The notes under the pieces: generated by a model
What the model saw: the letters and a program-made list of their open reading frames with translations, nothing else
What the model was told of the DNA's origin: nothing
The model's database searches: none
Part shown: positions 23,601 to 36,267 of the stretch, in pieces
How the letters are laid out: each line of letters begins with the position of its first letter
Position numbering within the stretch: the first letter of the stretch is position 1
Assembly (NCBI GenBank): GCA_008360975.2
Contig: CM039187.1
Location: forward strand, 17,749,094 to 17,813,093
DNA: 64,000 nt
Direction: 5' to 3'
Source: Lichenostomus cassidix
Taxonomy: Eukaryota > Chordata > Aves > Passeriformes > Meliphagidae
Program-made: the position numbers and the translations under genes

Positions 23601-26600
23601 TCAAAACAGACAGCAGAAAGGAGCTAGATAAAGATCATGTGTAGGTAGGCCAGAATATAAATCTGAAATATCTCTCAGTTTGAATGTAAGTTTGAATCTT
23701 ACATGTTTTTCACCTGGTTATAATCTAAAGCAAAATCTTCAGCTACAGCCAAGATGCCTGGGAATTTTTTTGGCGAAACTTCCTTTAAGTTTTCAGGAAC
23801 TTCAGACTTGAGCCTGAATGAGAATTCCACACGAAACTGTGAACCCAGTACCTGAGCTCTTGTTTAATTATAAAATCTGCTCTCAATGCAAATCTCACAT
23901 TGTATTGGCTGAAATGCCAACGGTCTTCATAGTCAAAGGAAATTCATTAAGAATCTACAAATGGAGTCATAATAAGAAATTAAGAATGTATACTAGAATG
24001 CCTGGCATTTTAATTTGACAGGCTAAAGTAGGTGAATCGCTCACATCCTTCCCAGTGCGTAAAGAGAGAAAATTCTCGTAACAGAGAATTCCCCCAACTT
24101 CACCCAACTAATTACTCTTGTATTAATGACATTGATCTCCACATTTTGGCTACCTCCTTTAAGGAGCAATAAATCTGCTCTGCTTTCATTTCTTACAGAT
24201 TCACTAGCTGTTGTACATATCATTCACTCTTCTACTATGTAGCAAAGTTTACAGAACTCTATCATAAGCTTCATTGTGAAGGTCATATTTTCAGCTCTAT
24301 CATGCAGGCAATGATATGCTTGCCTCAAACTGCCAACACTGGGAGTGCCTTTGCTTCCCAGAGACATGATCCCCTCACACAACGAGATCTTGCTGCTCTC
24401 ACTCAGGTTCTGCATAAGCAGTTCCTATCCCTCTAGGATCACCCACAGACGTCTCTGAGAGGCTGAAATAAAATGAATATTTATAGTGCTTCAGTGGCAC
24501 ATTAGACTCAGATCACCTGTTAGATGATGGGTACTGCCCATATTCTATCTGTCACAGATGTGAATACTTCATATGGATAAGTTTAGGGATTTGCTGCTTA
24601 ATGGACTCTTCATCCCCCAGAGAGTTTCTGATACACATATACCATGTCCCTGAGTGATGGATTTTGCATCTTGATTTCTGAGAAGTGTGACAGATCTGTC
24701 AAAGAACAAGTACCTATGGGCAGGCAACTCCCTATGGATTATGCAATTGAGGATGTTCCATCAAAAAGCGCGTGAAATAGATGGTGCTCACAGCAAATGT
24801 TCCCAGCCTGCTTGCTTCCTGAACAGCACACAAATTGCTAGTCACTTTGGTTTCCTGAGTGTTCTCCCAAGCTGGAACTTTGCTGATAGTCTTCTCCTGG
24901 TCTCTCCACATTCCCTAGCACTTGTATAGCATCCATTAACCAATCAGGGTTACAACTTCTGCCTTCCTGTAAAATGTTTACATAGCTCCCTCACTTCTTG
25001 GGAAAAACATGTTTCCAGAGAGGAAAATAAAAGAATTTTAAGATCTCTGGTCTTCTACTGCATGGCCTTCAGATGTCACTGCAAGCTCTTCTAAGAAATG
25101 TCTGGAAATTCCCAAATGTAGAAAGACCAGTTTGAGCAAGGAGTCCCCTGCATCCTATTTTCAGAGATCTGGACCAGATTCTCCTTGCCACAGTAACAGT
25201 ACTGAACTGTGGCATCATTTGGAGCTTCTTGGTGGCCATAAAGGCACTGGTAGCCCTGCTTAATGTTATGATAATGTTATGATAAGCTATGCAAGTGTTT
25301 AGGAAACAAACTAATCGCATTTGCAAGAAGGCAACTTTTTCACACAGAACTTACTTAGCTAGTTCAGTTCTTCACAATTAAAAAGAGAAGCAAATAACAA
25401 AAACTTTCTCTTTAATGAATTTGATTTTTTAAAAAGTCAATAGCCTCTTCTATTTCACCTTTACTTCCATTTTAACTGTAGCTTAATTTGCATGTATTTA
25501 TATTGCTTCCAAAGCAATTACCCTAGTTGAAAAAAAATGGCAGAGAAGTTACTCATAAAAAATAATTAAAACTCTTTGATCCTGGAAAGCATCATCCCAC
25601 AGTCTTCCCAACCATTTTTATATCTACTCCAGACTTTCTCCAGAGCAGGGGCTAATGTAAATACTACAGCTCTGTATTTCCCATATCTACAAAACTGAAA
25701 GGAAAAAAAAAGCAGAAAGACTAACTACTGGAGCCATCACTTCCGTCACCTCTTAACTTACTCCTTGCTGCTCCAAAGTGTGATGGCATTTTCCCTGAAG
25801 CGCATAACCTGTGACTTTGTGCCAGTGCAGTCCTGTGGCTGCTGCCAAAACTTCCTTTGATTTCAATTGCAGGTCTGTCGGTCTGAGGAATCCATGATCA
25901 GACGAGCAGTGTCATGAACAATAAACTGCAGATAATAAAGGAACTGAGCTGATGCAGACAGAGTTGTTCTGTCTGCAGCATTTATTATTTTCTGTTGTTA
26001 TAAGGAACTGAGGATTCTTAACACATGAAGGAAACTTCAAGGGAATGCAAGATAAAAAAGTGAGAAAATCTGTTCTTGGGTTTTATACAATGGCTTTTCT
26101 TCTGTGCCAGGTTTTCTTCTCCCTTTATTTAAGTTGTGAACTGCAAAGGAGAAAAATCAAAACTAAAACTGAAGGAAATTGGCAGGAAATCAAATAAAAG
26201 AATGGAGAATTCTTCTTTTAAAAAATAAGTGATTCCAGAACCCACTAAATAAATCCTGGAACTATAACCTGTTTCCTAAATTCAATTACAGGCTAAGAAG
26301 TCCTTTGAAAGCACGAAAAGTCTAAACAAGTAATTTCTTTTAGCTCACTGCTACCGCAAGACAGAGTTTATGTGCTTCAGCTTGGGTGCAAGTCAGGTCT
26401 TTTTGAGCATGAAGTGGTTTCTTTGCACCTTCGCTGCTGGAAGCCCCACACACATGAAGAAAATTGCACAAACACATTTGGAAATAATAGCAATGTACTG
26501 CCATTCCCAGCCAGACTGGGATGAACAAAGCCATCTGGGGGTTTGCTACCCTTCAGACAGATATTATATCCCTAGAATATGCAAAGGTCTTGGATTACCT

Positions 26601-28830
26601 TGGAAAGGAAAGAATTTCTCTGGATTTTAAGAAAGAAAATTACTCATATGTCACTTATTTCTGAGTCTCAAGTTTAGTAACCTATCCATCTTTGAGATGG
26701 ACATAAGACAATACACTGAATTTCTTTGACTATGCTCTTTCATCTTCTCATTTTCACTGCTCACAAATTTGGATCCCAGCAGTGATCCTGCATAGAAGCA
26801 AGAGGGTGGCTGAGCCAAAGAAATCCCTTTCCTGCCAGTGAGCCACATCCCATCTAAGCATTAAGAACAGCCCAACTAGCACAGATAAAGTAAATGAGAG
26901 AATGATAATAAAATCCGTGGAGACTGGAATTTTTTACTTTTCTTTTTGCTCTCCAGGGCAACAGCTGGGGCATATTTTGAGTGCTCCTCAGTTCCTCATA
27001 GCTCTTGATGTACTGCTCATCTAGCACATCCCCTGTTCTTCTGGCATGATTCAGTCACGCTTGCCTGACTTGCTTACCTGAGCTAGGCACCAGGGAAGAA
27101 GCAGAAGAAGATACGATGCATCAAGGAGTACTTTACTGACTGCAGAGATGAACTGAATCTAAAGAGAGTGGAATAAAATTGGAATTGAACTAGCCTGATG
27201 CATGAATATGGTTTTCCCTTGGCATTCCAGGGTTCCCCAGCTTTCTTTCATGACACTATTTTGTACAGCAGCTGCCTAACCCTGACCTGACAAGTCCTAA
27301 AAACAGTGAGTAGAAACAGAGAAACTCAGTGGCTAGCATCCTCTGGAAGGATCAGGGGGCAGCTCAGGGAAAGGACCTTGGTGTCTATTTTGAGCTTTCA
27401 GAAACTGGGCTGTTGTGGAGGTTTTATTGTGAATTAGAGACCTCCAAGCTTATGGGGTGCTCACCATTTTCTTACTGCATCATCATGATATCTTCAGGGA
27501 GCAGTTCTCCAATTCCTACTATTTTAATGCTCTGTGGTCTTCAGATTGTCTTCCATCATCTGAAATCCCCAGTACATGCAATGTAAGATGACAGCTTTTG
27601 ATGAACCATCATTATATCTTGGCTGGATACCCAGCCTAGTGAATCATGAAACTGCCAAATCTTTTTATTATGAACAATCTCTCAAACTTCAGTGGGAATA
27701 ATGAAGAAGACAGAACTAAAATTCCTGCTTGGAAATGAACAAATATCTCAAGCTCCACATTTGCTTTAAACAAATTTTGTGACATACAGGAACCATTTAG
27801 AAATGGAGATTAGAAGAAAAGCTTCCAAGTTTCTTCTTATTTTCTTTGAGAATAGGGAAGGTTGAACTGGCCTCTCCCCTGACGCATGGTAGCTGCCACA
27901 TGGACACACAGAGCTGCCTCTCCAAAGCAGATGATGATTAAGACACATCTCCAAGACCCCCACAAGGATGCAATTTCCAGTCTACCTGAAGTCCTGAGAC
28001 TGAGCATCACATTAAGTCTGATGAGAAAATAACTGAGATTTGAACAAGTCCCAGCAGAGTCACATACCATTGCCTCACTGACTCTCAAATGGCAGCTCAG
28101 CACCAAACTTCCTTATGGTTTTCAGAATTTCCACATTGAACCCCTATTTCTACCACCACTCCTTTCCATGGCAGGAAATGTGGTAGGTAGGAAAGGAATG
28201 GGCTATCCCACTGAGCTGGAAAGCCTGGTTAATACTCCTTGTTGGGATGTGTGATGCAACAGTATCTGCATGAAGCCTTTTTTGATTTAGCTGGAGGTTT
28301 TCAATCTGGCAGAACATGAACAACAGGGCCACTGAGGTCTCTGTTCCACCCCTTCCAGTGCTTGAATACAAGAAAAGCAGTGCAGGCACTGGGAGGACTC
28401 TTGATATTTCAAACTGGACAATGAGCAACAGTAATACCATGCTGCATCCATTGGAAATGATGAAATGCTTTTATTTTCCACAATCCCAGTGGTTCAGACT
28501 GGGTCTAGGAATTTGGCTTCATGATGTGTAAAATGTCAATATTCCTTTCCAGTTGGGTTGGTCCCAGGGACAGAATGAATGCTTCTGTCTGGCACTGCAT
28601 CTGATCTAATGGACTCTGTTAGATGGTACAGGATTGTACAAGTCATTCATAAATCAGACAATCCACCTGTGGATAAAGAGGAGATGACTACAGCGCCTCA
28701 GTCTACCAGCTTTCAAAGGCTTTATTTTTGTCTGAAGGGCTGACTCTTCACTGGCTTACAGCTGTTCTATTTAATAAAGCAGTGTGTTTATCCACCACTT
28801 TGGTCTTTTGGTTTCAAGACCTAAGAAGCA

Positions 28831-28880
28831 GGGTTTCTATAGGATAAAGGAAAAAAATGGGTTTCTGTAGGATAAAGGGA
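28831..28880. repeat. 28-bp tandem duplication (two copies)
   Basis: Units beginning gggtttct(a/g)taggataaagg at 28831 and 28859. Confidence 0.85.
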
Positions 28881-29460
28881 GCATGTCTTAATTCTTCAGC
28901 CAAGACTGAGGATTATGAGACTGTAAATGTTATGAATAAACATAATTTCAGCTGCTTACACAGCTGTACATGCATTACACTGTATGGATACATTTCAGTT
29001 CAGAGCTCACAGTATTTCATATTCCAGGCCTGAACTGTGCTGGTGGTCACCTCAGAATTGGTCTGGTTTCTGCACCTGCTGCTCTGGCATTGTTCACCAT
29101 TCAACAATTGACATAATGCCCCAAATCATCACAGGAAGTTAGAATTTTACAAGAGACATCCAGAAAAGAACAGAAAGCAAATGTTATTCCATGAGAGGGG
29201 GACAAAAGAAGGCAACTATTCATCTGTCACACAGTGTAAGAAAGTTACTAATCACATAGATGCATGTACCTACTTTCTACAAAATCCTTGATTCACATGA
29301 ACAGCAGCCCTGACCATAGCAATTTGTGCTAGTGCATTTGTTTTCACATAGATCTGTGAATTTGTTCCTTCACCCAGGTATCCATGCAGACAAAACCACT
29401 ATTCCCTATATGTAGCCACAGAAAAAGGAGAAACAATGGCCAACCAGACACATGATCTGA

Positions 29461-29515
29461 ACACAAACAGAATTAACCAAACACAAACAGACTGAAACAA
29501 ACACAAACACATGGA
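29461..29515. repeat. Short ACACAAAC-type tandem repeat
   Basis: The motif acacaaaca recurs four times over about 55 bp with interspersed aac/gaaac spacers. Low-complexity minisatellite-like sequence. Confidence 0.7.
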
Positions 29516-31259
29516 AACAAAATGTGTAGCTTGTGAAAACAGTCATAAATATTTGTCTTCTCACACAATTCACATTGATGCCTGTTTTTCAGAAATGTTA
29601 AAAAATTACATGATCTGGTTGAATTTAAAGATATATTAAGGTATGCTCCTGTTTAAGAGTTCTGCTACTTATTTTGGCAGCTTAAAAAAAAAAAAGTTGT
29701 AACTATTCAAATGTTTCTTTCCAACAGAAAAGCCTAATACACATGGTGTGTAAGCCCATACATAGAGATGGAAACACATAAATGCACATACATGACACGT
29801 ATTCACAACTATACATAAATCTATACATACAGCTGTTACTCTTTTGTGATTTTGCATGTTCATAATTTGTATTTAAAAAGAAACATTTTTAAACAAAGAC
29901 CAGTTACTTTCACATGGCTGATACTGGAGATTTCTTCAACAGTACTAAGTGGCATTAACTTACATTAATCTTATTTGCATTAGTGCTAAACTTACTACAT
30001 GATGTCAACTCCAATAAGAGCAAGTGACAGAGCTGAAGGACACTATGCAAGGTGAAATTGTGGGAAGCAAAATAAACAACTTATTTTACACTACAATGAA
30101 GCCAAGAAACCTTTTAATTGAAAGTGATTTTGTAAGTTAAAACAGGTCTTACCAAAAATAATTTGTTTTCTACAAAAATACTTCATTCTTTGTCCTGGTG
30201 TTTATCTAGAGCATCTGCAGGTAACATAAGCCTGTGCTGCAGGAAAATTATATTAACAGAATCACAGCAATACAGACATGGAAATATCCATCTGTAAATA
30301 CTGGGATTTAGCCACATAATTTCTTTTGCAAAATCTTTGATACAATCTGTAATTCATACACATAATTTATTTTTGTACTTTCTCATCTCATTATATTATG
30401 TTCAGCTAACAGAATCTAAATATTTTGACTTTACATTAGTATTTCTATGGCTACAAAACTATTTTTTTCTATTAAATGGTATCTCTATAGAGTTCCATAC
30501 GGCAGCTCTACTTTGTTTGAAATACTGGAAAATGCTTTAAAAAATGCTTAGATACCCCCAAAAAAGACTGCGTTCTCAAGGAACAGCTTATGCTTTGGTG
30601 TAGTTTTATACATTAAAAGACATAAATTTAATCACCCTATTGCCCAAAGAAATTCCTCTTTTCCTCTCTCTAGTACCAACTATACTTAATAAATGGTAAC
30701 AAAAGCTGTCAAGTGACACATCTTGCATTTTTAAAAGCCAAAAATAAGGGATAATTCCTGAGACATAATTTATTATTAAATTCTGAATTTCATGCATGAG
30801 TGAAACTGCTTTTTATTTAAAAGCAACTATATTAAAAATACAGAACTATTTAAAAATCATATCTTCCATCAAATTTCTATTGACATTTCTTTCAACTTTT
30901 AGCTGTCAGATCTCAGAACAAAGTCATTAAAACGTTTAAAACATTTTCAGTGGACTGAATTCCTGCAGAAACCTTTTCAGGTAAAGATTTGCAAATTTAA
31001 AGACCAATGTGACATTTTAAAGTGACAGCAATAGCAGCTCCTAACTTACTTAGCCAGTAAGAAATTTCTGCTACATGGATATCCACGATATAAGGAGTAC
31101 ATACAAACAGAGAATAACAATGAGAGCTTTTCCAAAGAAAGTTCAACAATTTCTTAAAAGCAATTAGACCCTCAGTAAGTACCTAAACCAGCCACGATGC
31201 TCTGATCACCTGCCGAAGCTGGAAGGATGGGGAGAGCTGTAGCCAATAAAAAGAGCAAC

Positions 31260-32180
31260 TGATGCTCGAGAGTTCTCGGCGAGAGAAGAGAAGCCGGAGG
31301 GAAGGCAAAGGGCTGCTGCCGGCGGAGCTGCCGGAGGGACCCGCCTTCCCGTCCGCCTGGGCATCGCCCCCGCACCCCGGGCACGGCACTCGCCGCTCGG
31401 GCACTCCTGGGGCTCCTCGCTGCCGCGCCGAGCCGGGCGGTGCCAGCCAGCTTAGGCACGGGTCAGAGCAGCACCCCCGTGCCCCCACCTGCTCCCTGGG
31501 CCACCGCGGTCCCGGCAGGTCCCGGCGGGTCCCGGCAGCGCCCCGGGACCCCCGCTCCGGCCCGGCCCGGCCCGCGTTGGCACGGCAGCGCAGCGCTCCG
31601 CGGCTCCGGCAGCGCAGCCCGCTCGGGCGGCACGGACGGCGCAGCTGTCGCTTCGCCGCGCTCCGCAGGATCAGGGCCGCCCCGAGACCCCCGCCCGGCC
31701 CCTCTTCCCGGCCCCGCTCACCTGCGGGTCCCGCTGCAGCCTCCCCGCGGGCTGGGGATCTGCGGCGCCGGGGGCCCCGCCGCGCCCCTTTCCTCTCCCG
31801 GGATGCCGCTAGGACAAGTGCCCGCGGAGCCCTCACCTTACCTCACCTCACCTCACCCCACCGCCGGGGCCGCTCGGCCCCCCAAGAGCTGCGCCGCAGC
31901 CCCCGCCGCCGCACCGCCCCGGCACGCCGGCACCCTCCTCCCCCGCCGCGGCTCCCCGCCCAGAGCAGAGCAGAGCAGAGCAGACCCCGGGAAACGCCTA
32001 CCGCAGCTCCTGCCCCCGACCCCCGCCTCCAGCCAGGCGTCCCCCTCCCCCGGGACCCGCCGCCACCCCGCCCGCGGGGCCCGCAGCCCTGGGCGAGGCA
32101 GGAGCGCTCCCGCAGCGGCTGCGGACAGCAGCGCGGGCGAGTCAGGAGGCGGACGGGATTGCCCCTTGTAACGGTACCGT
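31260..32180. promoter_or_regulatory. CpG island, probable ZNF488 promoter and leader exon
   Basis: An abrupt shift from AT-rich sequence to a dense CG-rich block with abundant CpG, about 920 bp. It holds long open frames on both strands, as expected of GC-rich DNA, and none shows a domain. On the minus strand a strong splice donor, cccgcag|gtgagc, has its exon side ending at 31722. A second cluster of donors is at 31832-31856. Because ZNF488 needs an upstream non-coding exon on this strand, this is the best candidate for its transcription start. It could also act bidirectionally. Confidence 0.6.
31832..31856 (-). repeat. Five tandem splice-donor-like pentamers
   Basis: On the minus strand the sequence reads gtgag, gtgag, gtgag, gtaag, gtgag in direct succession, each preceded by AG or equivalent. 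It is a (CTCAC)n microsatellite on the plus strand that creates five competing 5' splice sites. Confidence 0.7.
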
Positions 32181-33170
32181 AAACCGAGGAGTTTCTTTTC
32201 AAGTTGGGGGGAAAAACACACAAACACACGCACACTGCGAAATAAACAAAACAAAACCATCTCCACAGCCGCCTTTCCTCTTGTCCTTTAGATCCTCTGA
32301 CAACACATTTGAATACAAGGTTCTTCTAGGAGCTGCAGGTATGGACAAGAACCGCTTAAAATGAAAACTACTGCTTCATAGAAAATACTCGTAGGATAAA
32401 AATTAGGACTTTGAGGTACGAAACGATTTGTGGCACAGCTGGTATGTAAAATAAAACCATCAAACGTCTTGTCATAATCAAATACACCCTAAATCTGGAC
32501 TGGAGACATTGCTTTTGAAAGATGTCGTTCCATATAAATGCCTTTAACGCCTGGTAGAAAATTTTTATGAACGTGTTGACAAATGAAATAACCCGGGTTA
32601 TTTGATTAGTGTCCATGTAATCTGAATATAGGCTTGTATCAGGAGAAGAAACGTCAACCCTTTAATGCTTTTGAAAGGATGGATTTTCGCTGCAATTAAA
32701 GAGTAATCTTATATCAATAATGAGAGCGAACCACTCTCGCCGTGTTCAGCGATACAGGGATTACAGAGGATGAAGTCAAGAGTTTCTGTTCTCCTTTAAA
32801 ATTCTGCTCGGGCCGAACGGACAACGTTGTTGAGGACAGCGGGGGTTTGGTAGCTGCCCAGCCGCCCTGGAAGCTCTGCATCCTCCCGCCCGCCCAGGAA
32901 CGGCGCTGGGTGCTGGTGGCATCTCCTAATCCTTCTCGGGAAACACTTGCCGATTTGGGAAGCAGGTGTCAGCCAACTGGGATGGACAATTCCCACTGCA
33001 CTTCATATCGCAAGAGTTCTTATTTTTTGCAGCCTTTATGCAAATAGCGACAGGAGGTGTAAGAAGGGACAATTAGACGTGGTCACCTGCTTTACGGAGC
33101 TTGAACCACTGTGAGACAGTGCGCTGACATAACCTGTGGCCCAGGGAGGGTAAGATCCGCACCTTACAGT
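32181..33170. other. Intergenic region between ZNF488 and ANTXRL CpG islands
   Basis: Sequence between the two CpG blocks, with no coding feature. It includes an 18-bp perfect palindrome at 32586-32603 and several TAAT-containing stretches (for example around 32693-32725). This might be regulatory DNA, but conservation cannot be judged here. Confidence 0.45.
32586..32603. repeat. 18-bp perfect palindrome
   Basis: AAATAACCCGGGTTATTT is self-complementary with no spacer; the next base pair outward (g/g) breaks the symmetry. Confidence 0.9.
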
Positions 33171-34929
33171 CAGCTCCGCTGCTGTTTGGTCTGATTTTCC
33201 TTCAAGCAAGACCCGACCAAACGAGCCCAGGCGCCCGAGTCACCGGCCCTGCCTGCCCTGCCCGCTCTGCCTGCCCGCTCCCCTCCTGCGGGCAGAAGCG
33301 CTGACACCACACAAAGCTCGCTCCGGCTGGGGACCTGACAGGCCTCCCAGGTGCGTGACAGCCACGGGAGGGGCTCAGGCCGATCGGAAAACCTGTTTTG
33401 TTTAAAACAGGAGGCTGTGGTCCCGGGAGGAGGCTCTGCAGAGGCGGCCCGCAAGCCCCCGCAGCGCCCGGCCCTCCGCACAGGGGCTGGAGGAGCAGGG
33501 AAGGGGCACTAGCAAAGACGCAGCCCCACATTCCCCATCGTGTTTCTGCCCAGCACTGACCGTGACAGAACCCAGCCGTGTCCTTGCCTTTGCATACGCC
33601 CAGCTAGGCATACGTGCCTTAAAATGTGTGCCCCTCGCCGAGCCCTTTGGAGGAAGGAGGCAGATGAGCCAGCCATCTCTCTCTGCAGACTCAGAGGATG
33701 TGTCAGAGAGCAGAGAACGGCAGTGCATTATCGGAAAATAGTGATTTTTTTTCTTGGCAGTGCCTAACTTTGCTTTGAAGACTCCCTTGGAGTCTGCCGC
33801 GTTATTTTACGAAATAATCTGATATTCACGAGGCACCGAGGGAATCTGACGCTATCAGCATTTTTATTTCGTTTTGAAAGGCCGCGGAGTGCTCGGGGAA
33901 GGTCGGCTGCCAGGAGCAGGGCTGGCGAGGGCTCCCGGGGCCCAGGCGGGCTGCGGACACTAGTGGGCACCGGCGAGGCCCTAGCCCGGCGGCGCGGGAG
34001 GAAGCAGGGGATTCCTGCTGCTCAGCAGCCTGCTTGCTCATTTTTTGTGAATGTCGCCAGGGAGGATGTGGGTTTCTTCCATTTCTCCATGATCTAAGTA
34101 ATCGCTGGGTCTCAACTGGCCGGTGCTCAAAAACCTTTCAAGTGGTGAGCTCAAGCAGTGCATTCGGCTTTTAGCTGCGCATAGTTAAACCAGGCGAGCG
34201 GCTGAAAAGCGGTGGACCCTCTAATCTTTCCGCGATAAGTCCCCGACCGCCGCCGCGGTTGGGTATGTCTGAACTCAGTCCAGCACAGAACGGGCAACTG
34301 AAATCGAGATGCTTTCCCCGAAGTGCAAACTTTATTTCAGACTTGCGGGCGGCAGCCTGCACCGCACAAAACACGCCAAGGCTGCTGGAGGGGGCGCTGG
34401 GTGCGACGGGGAAGGGGCTTTACGCCTAGTCCACGCGTGTCCTCGTCGGGCGCAGAGGGAAAGGGCCTGCCGGCTGCGTGGAGCATCCCACTATTCCCCA
34501 GCAGAGCCGCACACTCGGGGCGGAGCGGGCAGGGCTCAACGCAGGGCTGCCGTGCGGTGGGGAAACAACGCACACGTCCCACGCCCCAGCGCTTCCCGAG
34601 CCCCGCCGCTGGCAGCGGGCCGAGCCCGCCCTGGTGGGCCGTGCCCCCCGCGGGTACCACCTTTGTCGGGGGCGGGAGGTGTCACTTCTTGCTGCTGGCA
34701 CGTACGCTCGGCTCCCGGCTGGAGCGTTACGGCTCGGCTTCCCGGGTGAAGAGGCCCCGGCGAAGCGCTGGGTATTCGGGGGATGTGCCCGGTGGGGCAG
34801 CGCGCCAGCACCCCTCAGGGGATGGATTCCCTCCACCTTGACTCGCGATGGAAGCCTCGCCCCGAGAGAGAAACGTCTAACCCCAACTCTGTCATGCAAA
34901 GTGACTCTACTCGCATCCCTCCCCGTGGC

Positions 34930-35300
34930 TCTTTTCATTAATTAGGGGCTGCAAAGAGTGTGGGGGAGGGGGAAGCGGCTGGAAGCCACTAATTATTCAA
35001 ACTTTGGAGACAGCATCCAGATGAGCTGGGCCATCTCTTTAGGGCAGCGCTCTGTAACCTGTATGTATCAGGCGGGGGGCGACTATGCTACTGTGCAAAG
35101 CCTCCATTAAGAGATTTCATTTCATCATTACTCATCGCCTGCAGGATGTGTCCAGACTCCAGAATGAGTAAAGCAAGATTTCCACGAAGAGAAACAATTT
35201 GCTGTGGCACGAGAGGGCCGTGAAAACCTGCCCCTACCCCCGCCCCCAAGCAATAATCTTTTTAATTGCACTCAGCTGCAAACAGATTTTTCCTAAGTGC
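34930..35300. promoter_or_regulatory. AT-rich motif cluster inside the CpG region (candidate enhancer)
   Basis: Within GC-rich surroundings this block holds several homeodomain-type cores (ATTAATTA at 34937-34944, TAATTA at 34990-34995, TTAATTG near 35262) and E-boxes (CAGATG at 35018-35023, CAGCTG at 35273-35278). The call is by composition and motif density only. Confidence 0.3.
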
Positions 35301-36106
35301 CCCCTCGCGTTGTCCCCCTATCTCTGGTTTGTCACAGGTTTTTGCAATGACGCCCGTCTCCTACAGCAACTAATTTCTGCCTTGGGAGCTGCCGCCCCTC
35401 AGCCCCAACTGTTTCAGGGCTCTATCTGCTCCCGAGCCTGCTGGAAGTAGGCTTAGCAGGACGCGCAGCGATGCTGTGGAATGCAGCTGGGCTGCCCCGG
35501 TCCCCGGCTGGCTTCCTTGCCCGCCGCCGGCGGAGTTCCCGGCCCCGCTCCCCGCTGTCCTGCCCCGAGGGCAGTCCGAGAGGGAAGGAGGGAGAAACGC
35601 CCGCCCTGTGCCCCGGCGGCGCCGGGCAGTGGTCCCTAACCTCGGTCCCTCGCTCGCAGCAGCCTTTACCATCTCGGTATCCCGGAACAGGAAAGTCCCA
35701 GTTCAGCTTGCCCCCATAAGATCCTGTCTCCCTCCTCCCGCTCCCCTCCCTCTGCCCCTTCCTGCCTTTGGCCCTTGCGAGAAGAGCCTCTTCTCTGCTT
35801 GCGGGACGGGGCTGAGGCGCTCGGGGCAGCCGCCGGGGCGGCGGGGAATGGGGACTGGGCTCTGGGGACCATCCGCCTGGGCTCAGCCCCCCGCCCGGAG
35901 CCAGCGGTCCGGCGCCCCGCGGGCAGGGCTGCCTTGAGCTCTCAGGGCTGGGCTGAAGTTAGTGATTTTTTTTTTTTTTTTTTTTTTTCTTCTTGTTCTG
36001 ATTTTTTTTTTCTCTCTGCTCTCGGTGCTTCCGAAGTGCCTGTAAGATTTGCAGAGAGAGCGAGAGAGACTCTGTGGGAGGAGAAAGAATTAAGGAAAGG
36101 GAAAAG

Positions 36107-36267
36107 ATGGCGAGTTGCTGGAGCAGTGTGGAGAAAGCGGCATTTTTGTGCTGCTTTTTGCTGGCAATGGGGAGCCTAATCTGCTGCGCCCGGCCGGAGA
36201 AGGAGGAAGAGCAAGAAGAGCAGCGCTCCTGTCACGGTGCCTTTGATCTCTACTTCGTCCTGGATAA
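36107..36267 (+). CDS. ANTXRL: ANTXRL exon 1 (start, signal peptide, first VWA strand)
   Basis: ATG at 36107 in the context aaaagATGg. It encodes MASCW, a hydrophobic segment ([17 protein letters not shown]), an acidic stretch and [12 protein letters not shown], ending two bases into Lys before gtaagt. The frame is open upstream to a GTG at 36074 but contains no earlier ATG, and the hydrophobic segment fits a signal peptide from this Met. Confidence 0.92.

Larger units (their letters stand above)
20614..31259 (-). other. ZNF488 5' intron (probable), no coding feature seen
   Basis: The acceptor just upstream of the ZNF488 ATG implies an upstream non-coding exon, so most of this AT-rich stretch is probably one long leader intron reaching the CpG island near 31.7 kb. 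I find no recognisable coding exon, tRNA or retroelement body. Short tandem repeats occur at 25261-25284, 28831-28880 and 29461-29515. Confidence 0.5.

Noticed and set aside
31262..32182. 306-codon open frame (and overlapping frames on both strands) in the GC-rich block
   Set aside because: Pro/Arg/Ala-rich in all frames, as expected when a CpG island lacks AT-rich stop codons. No domain, and it lies over a probable promoter with minus-strand splice donors.
36074..36106. In-frame upstream extension (GTG at 36074) of ANTXRL exon 1
   Set aside because: Not an ATG, and the signal peptide begins properly at the ATG at 36107.
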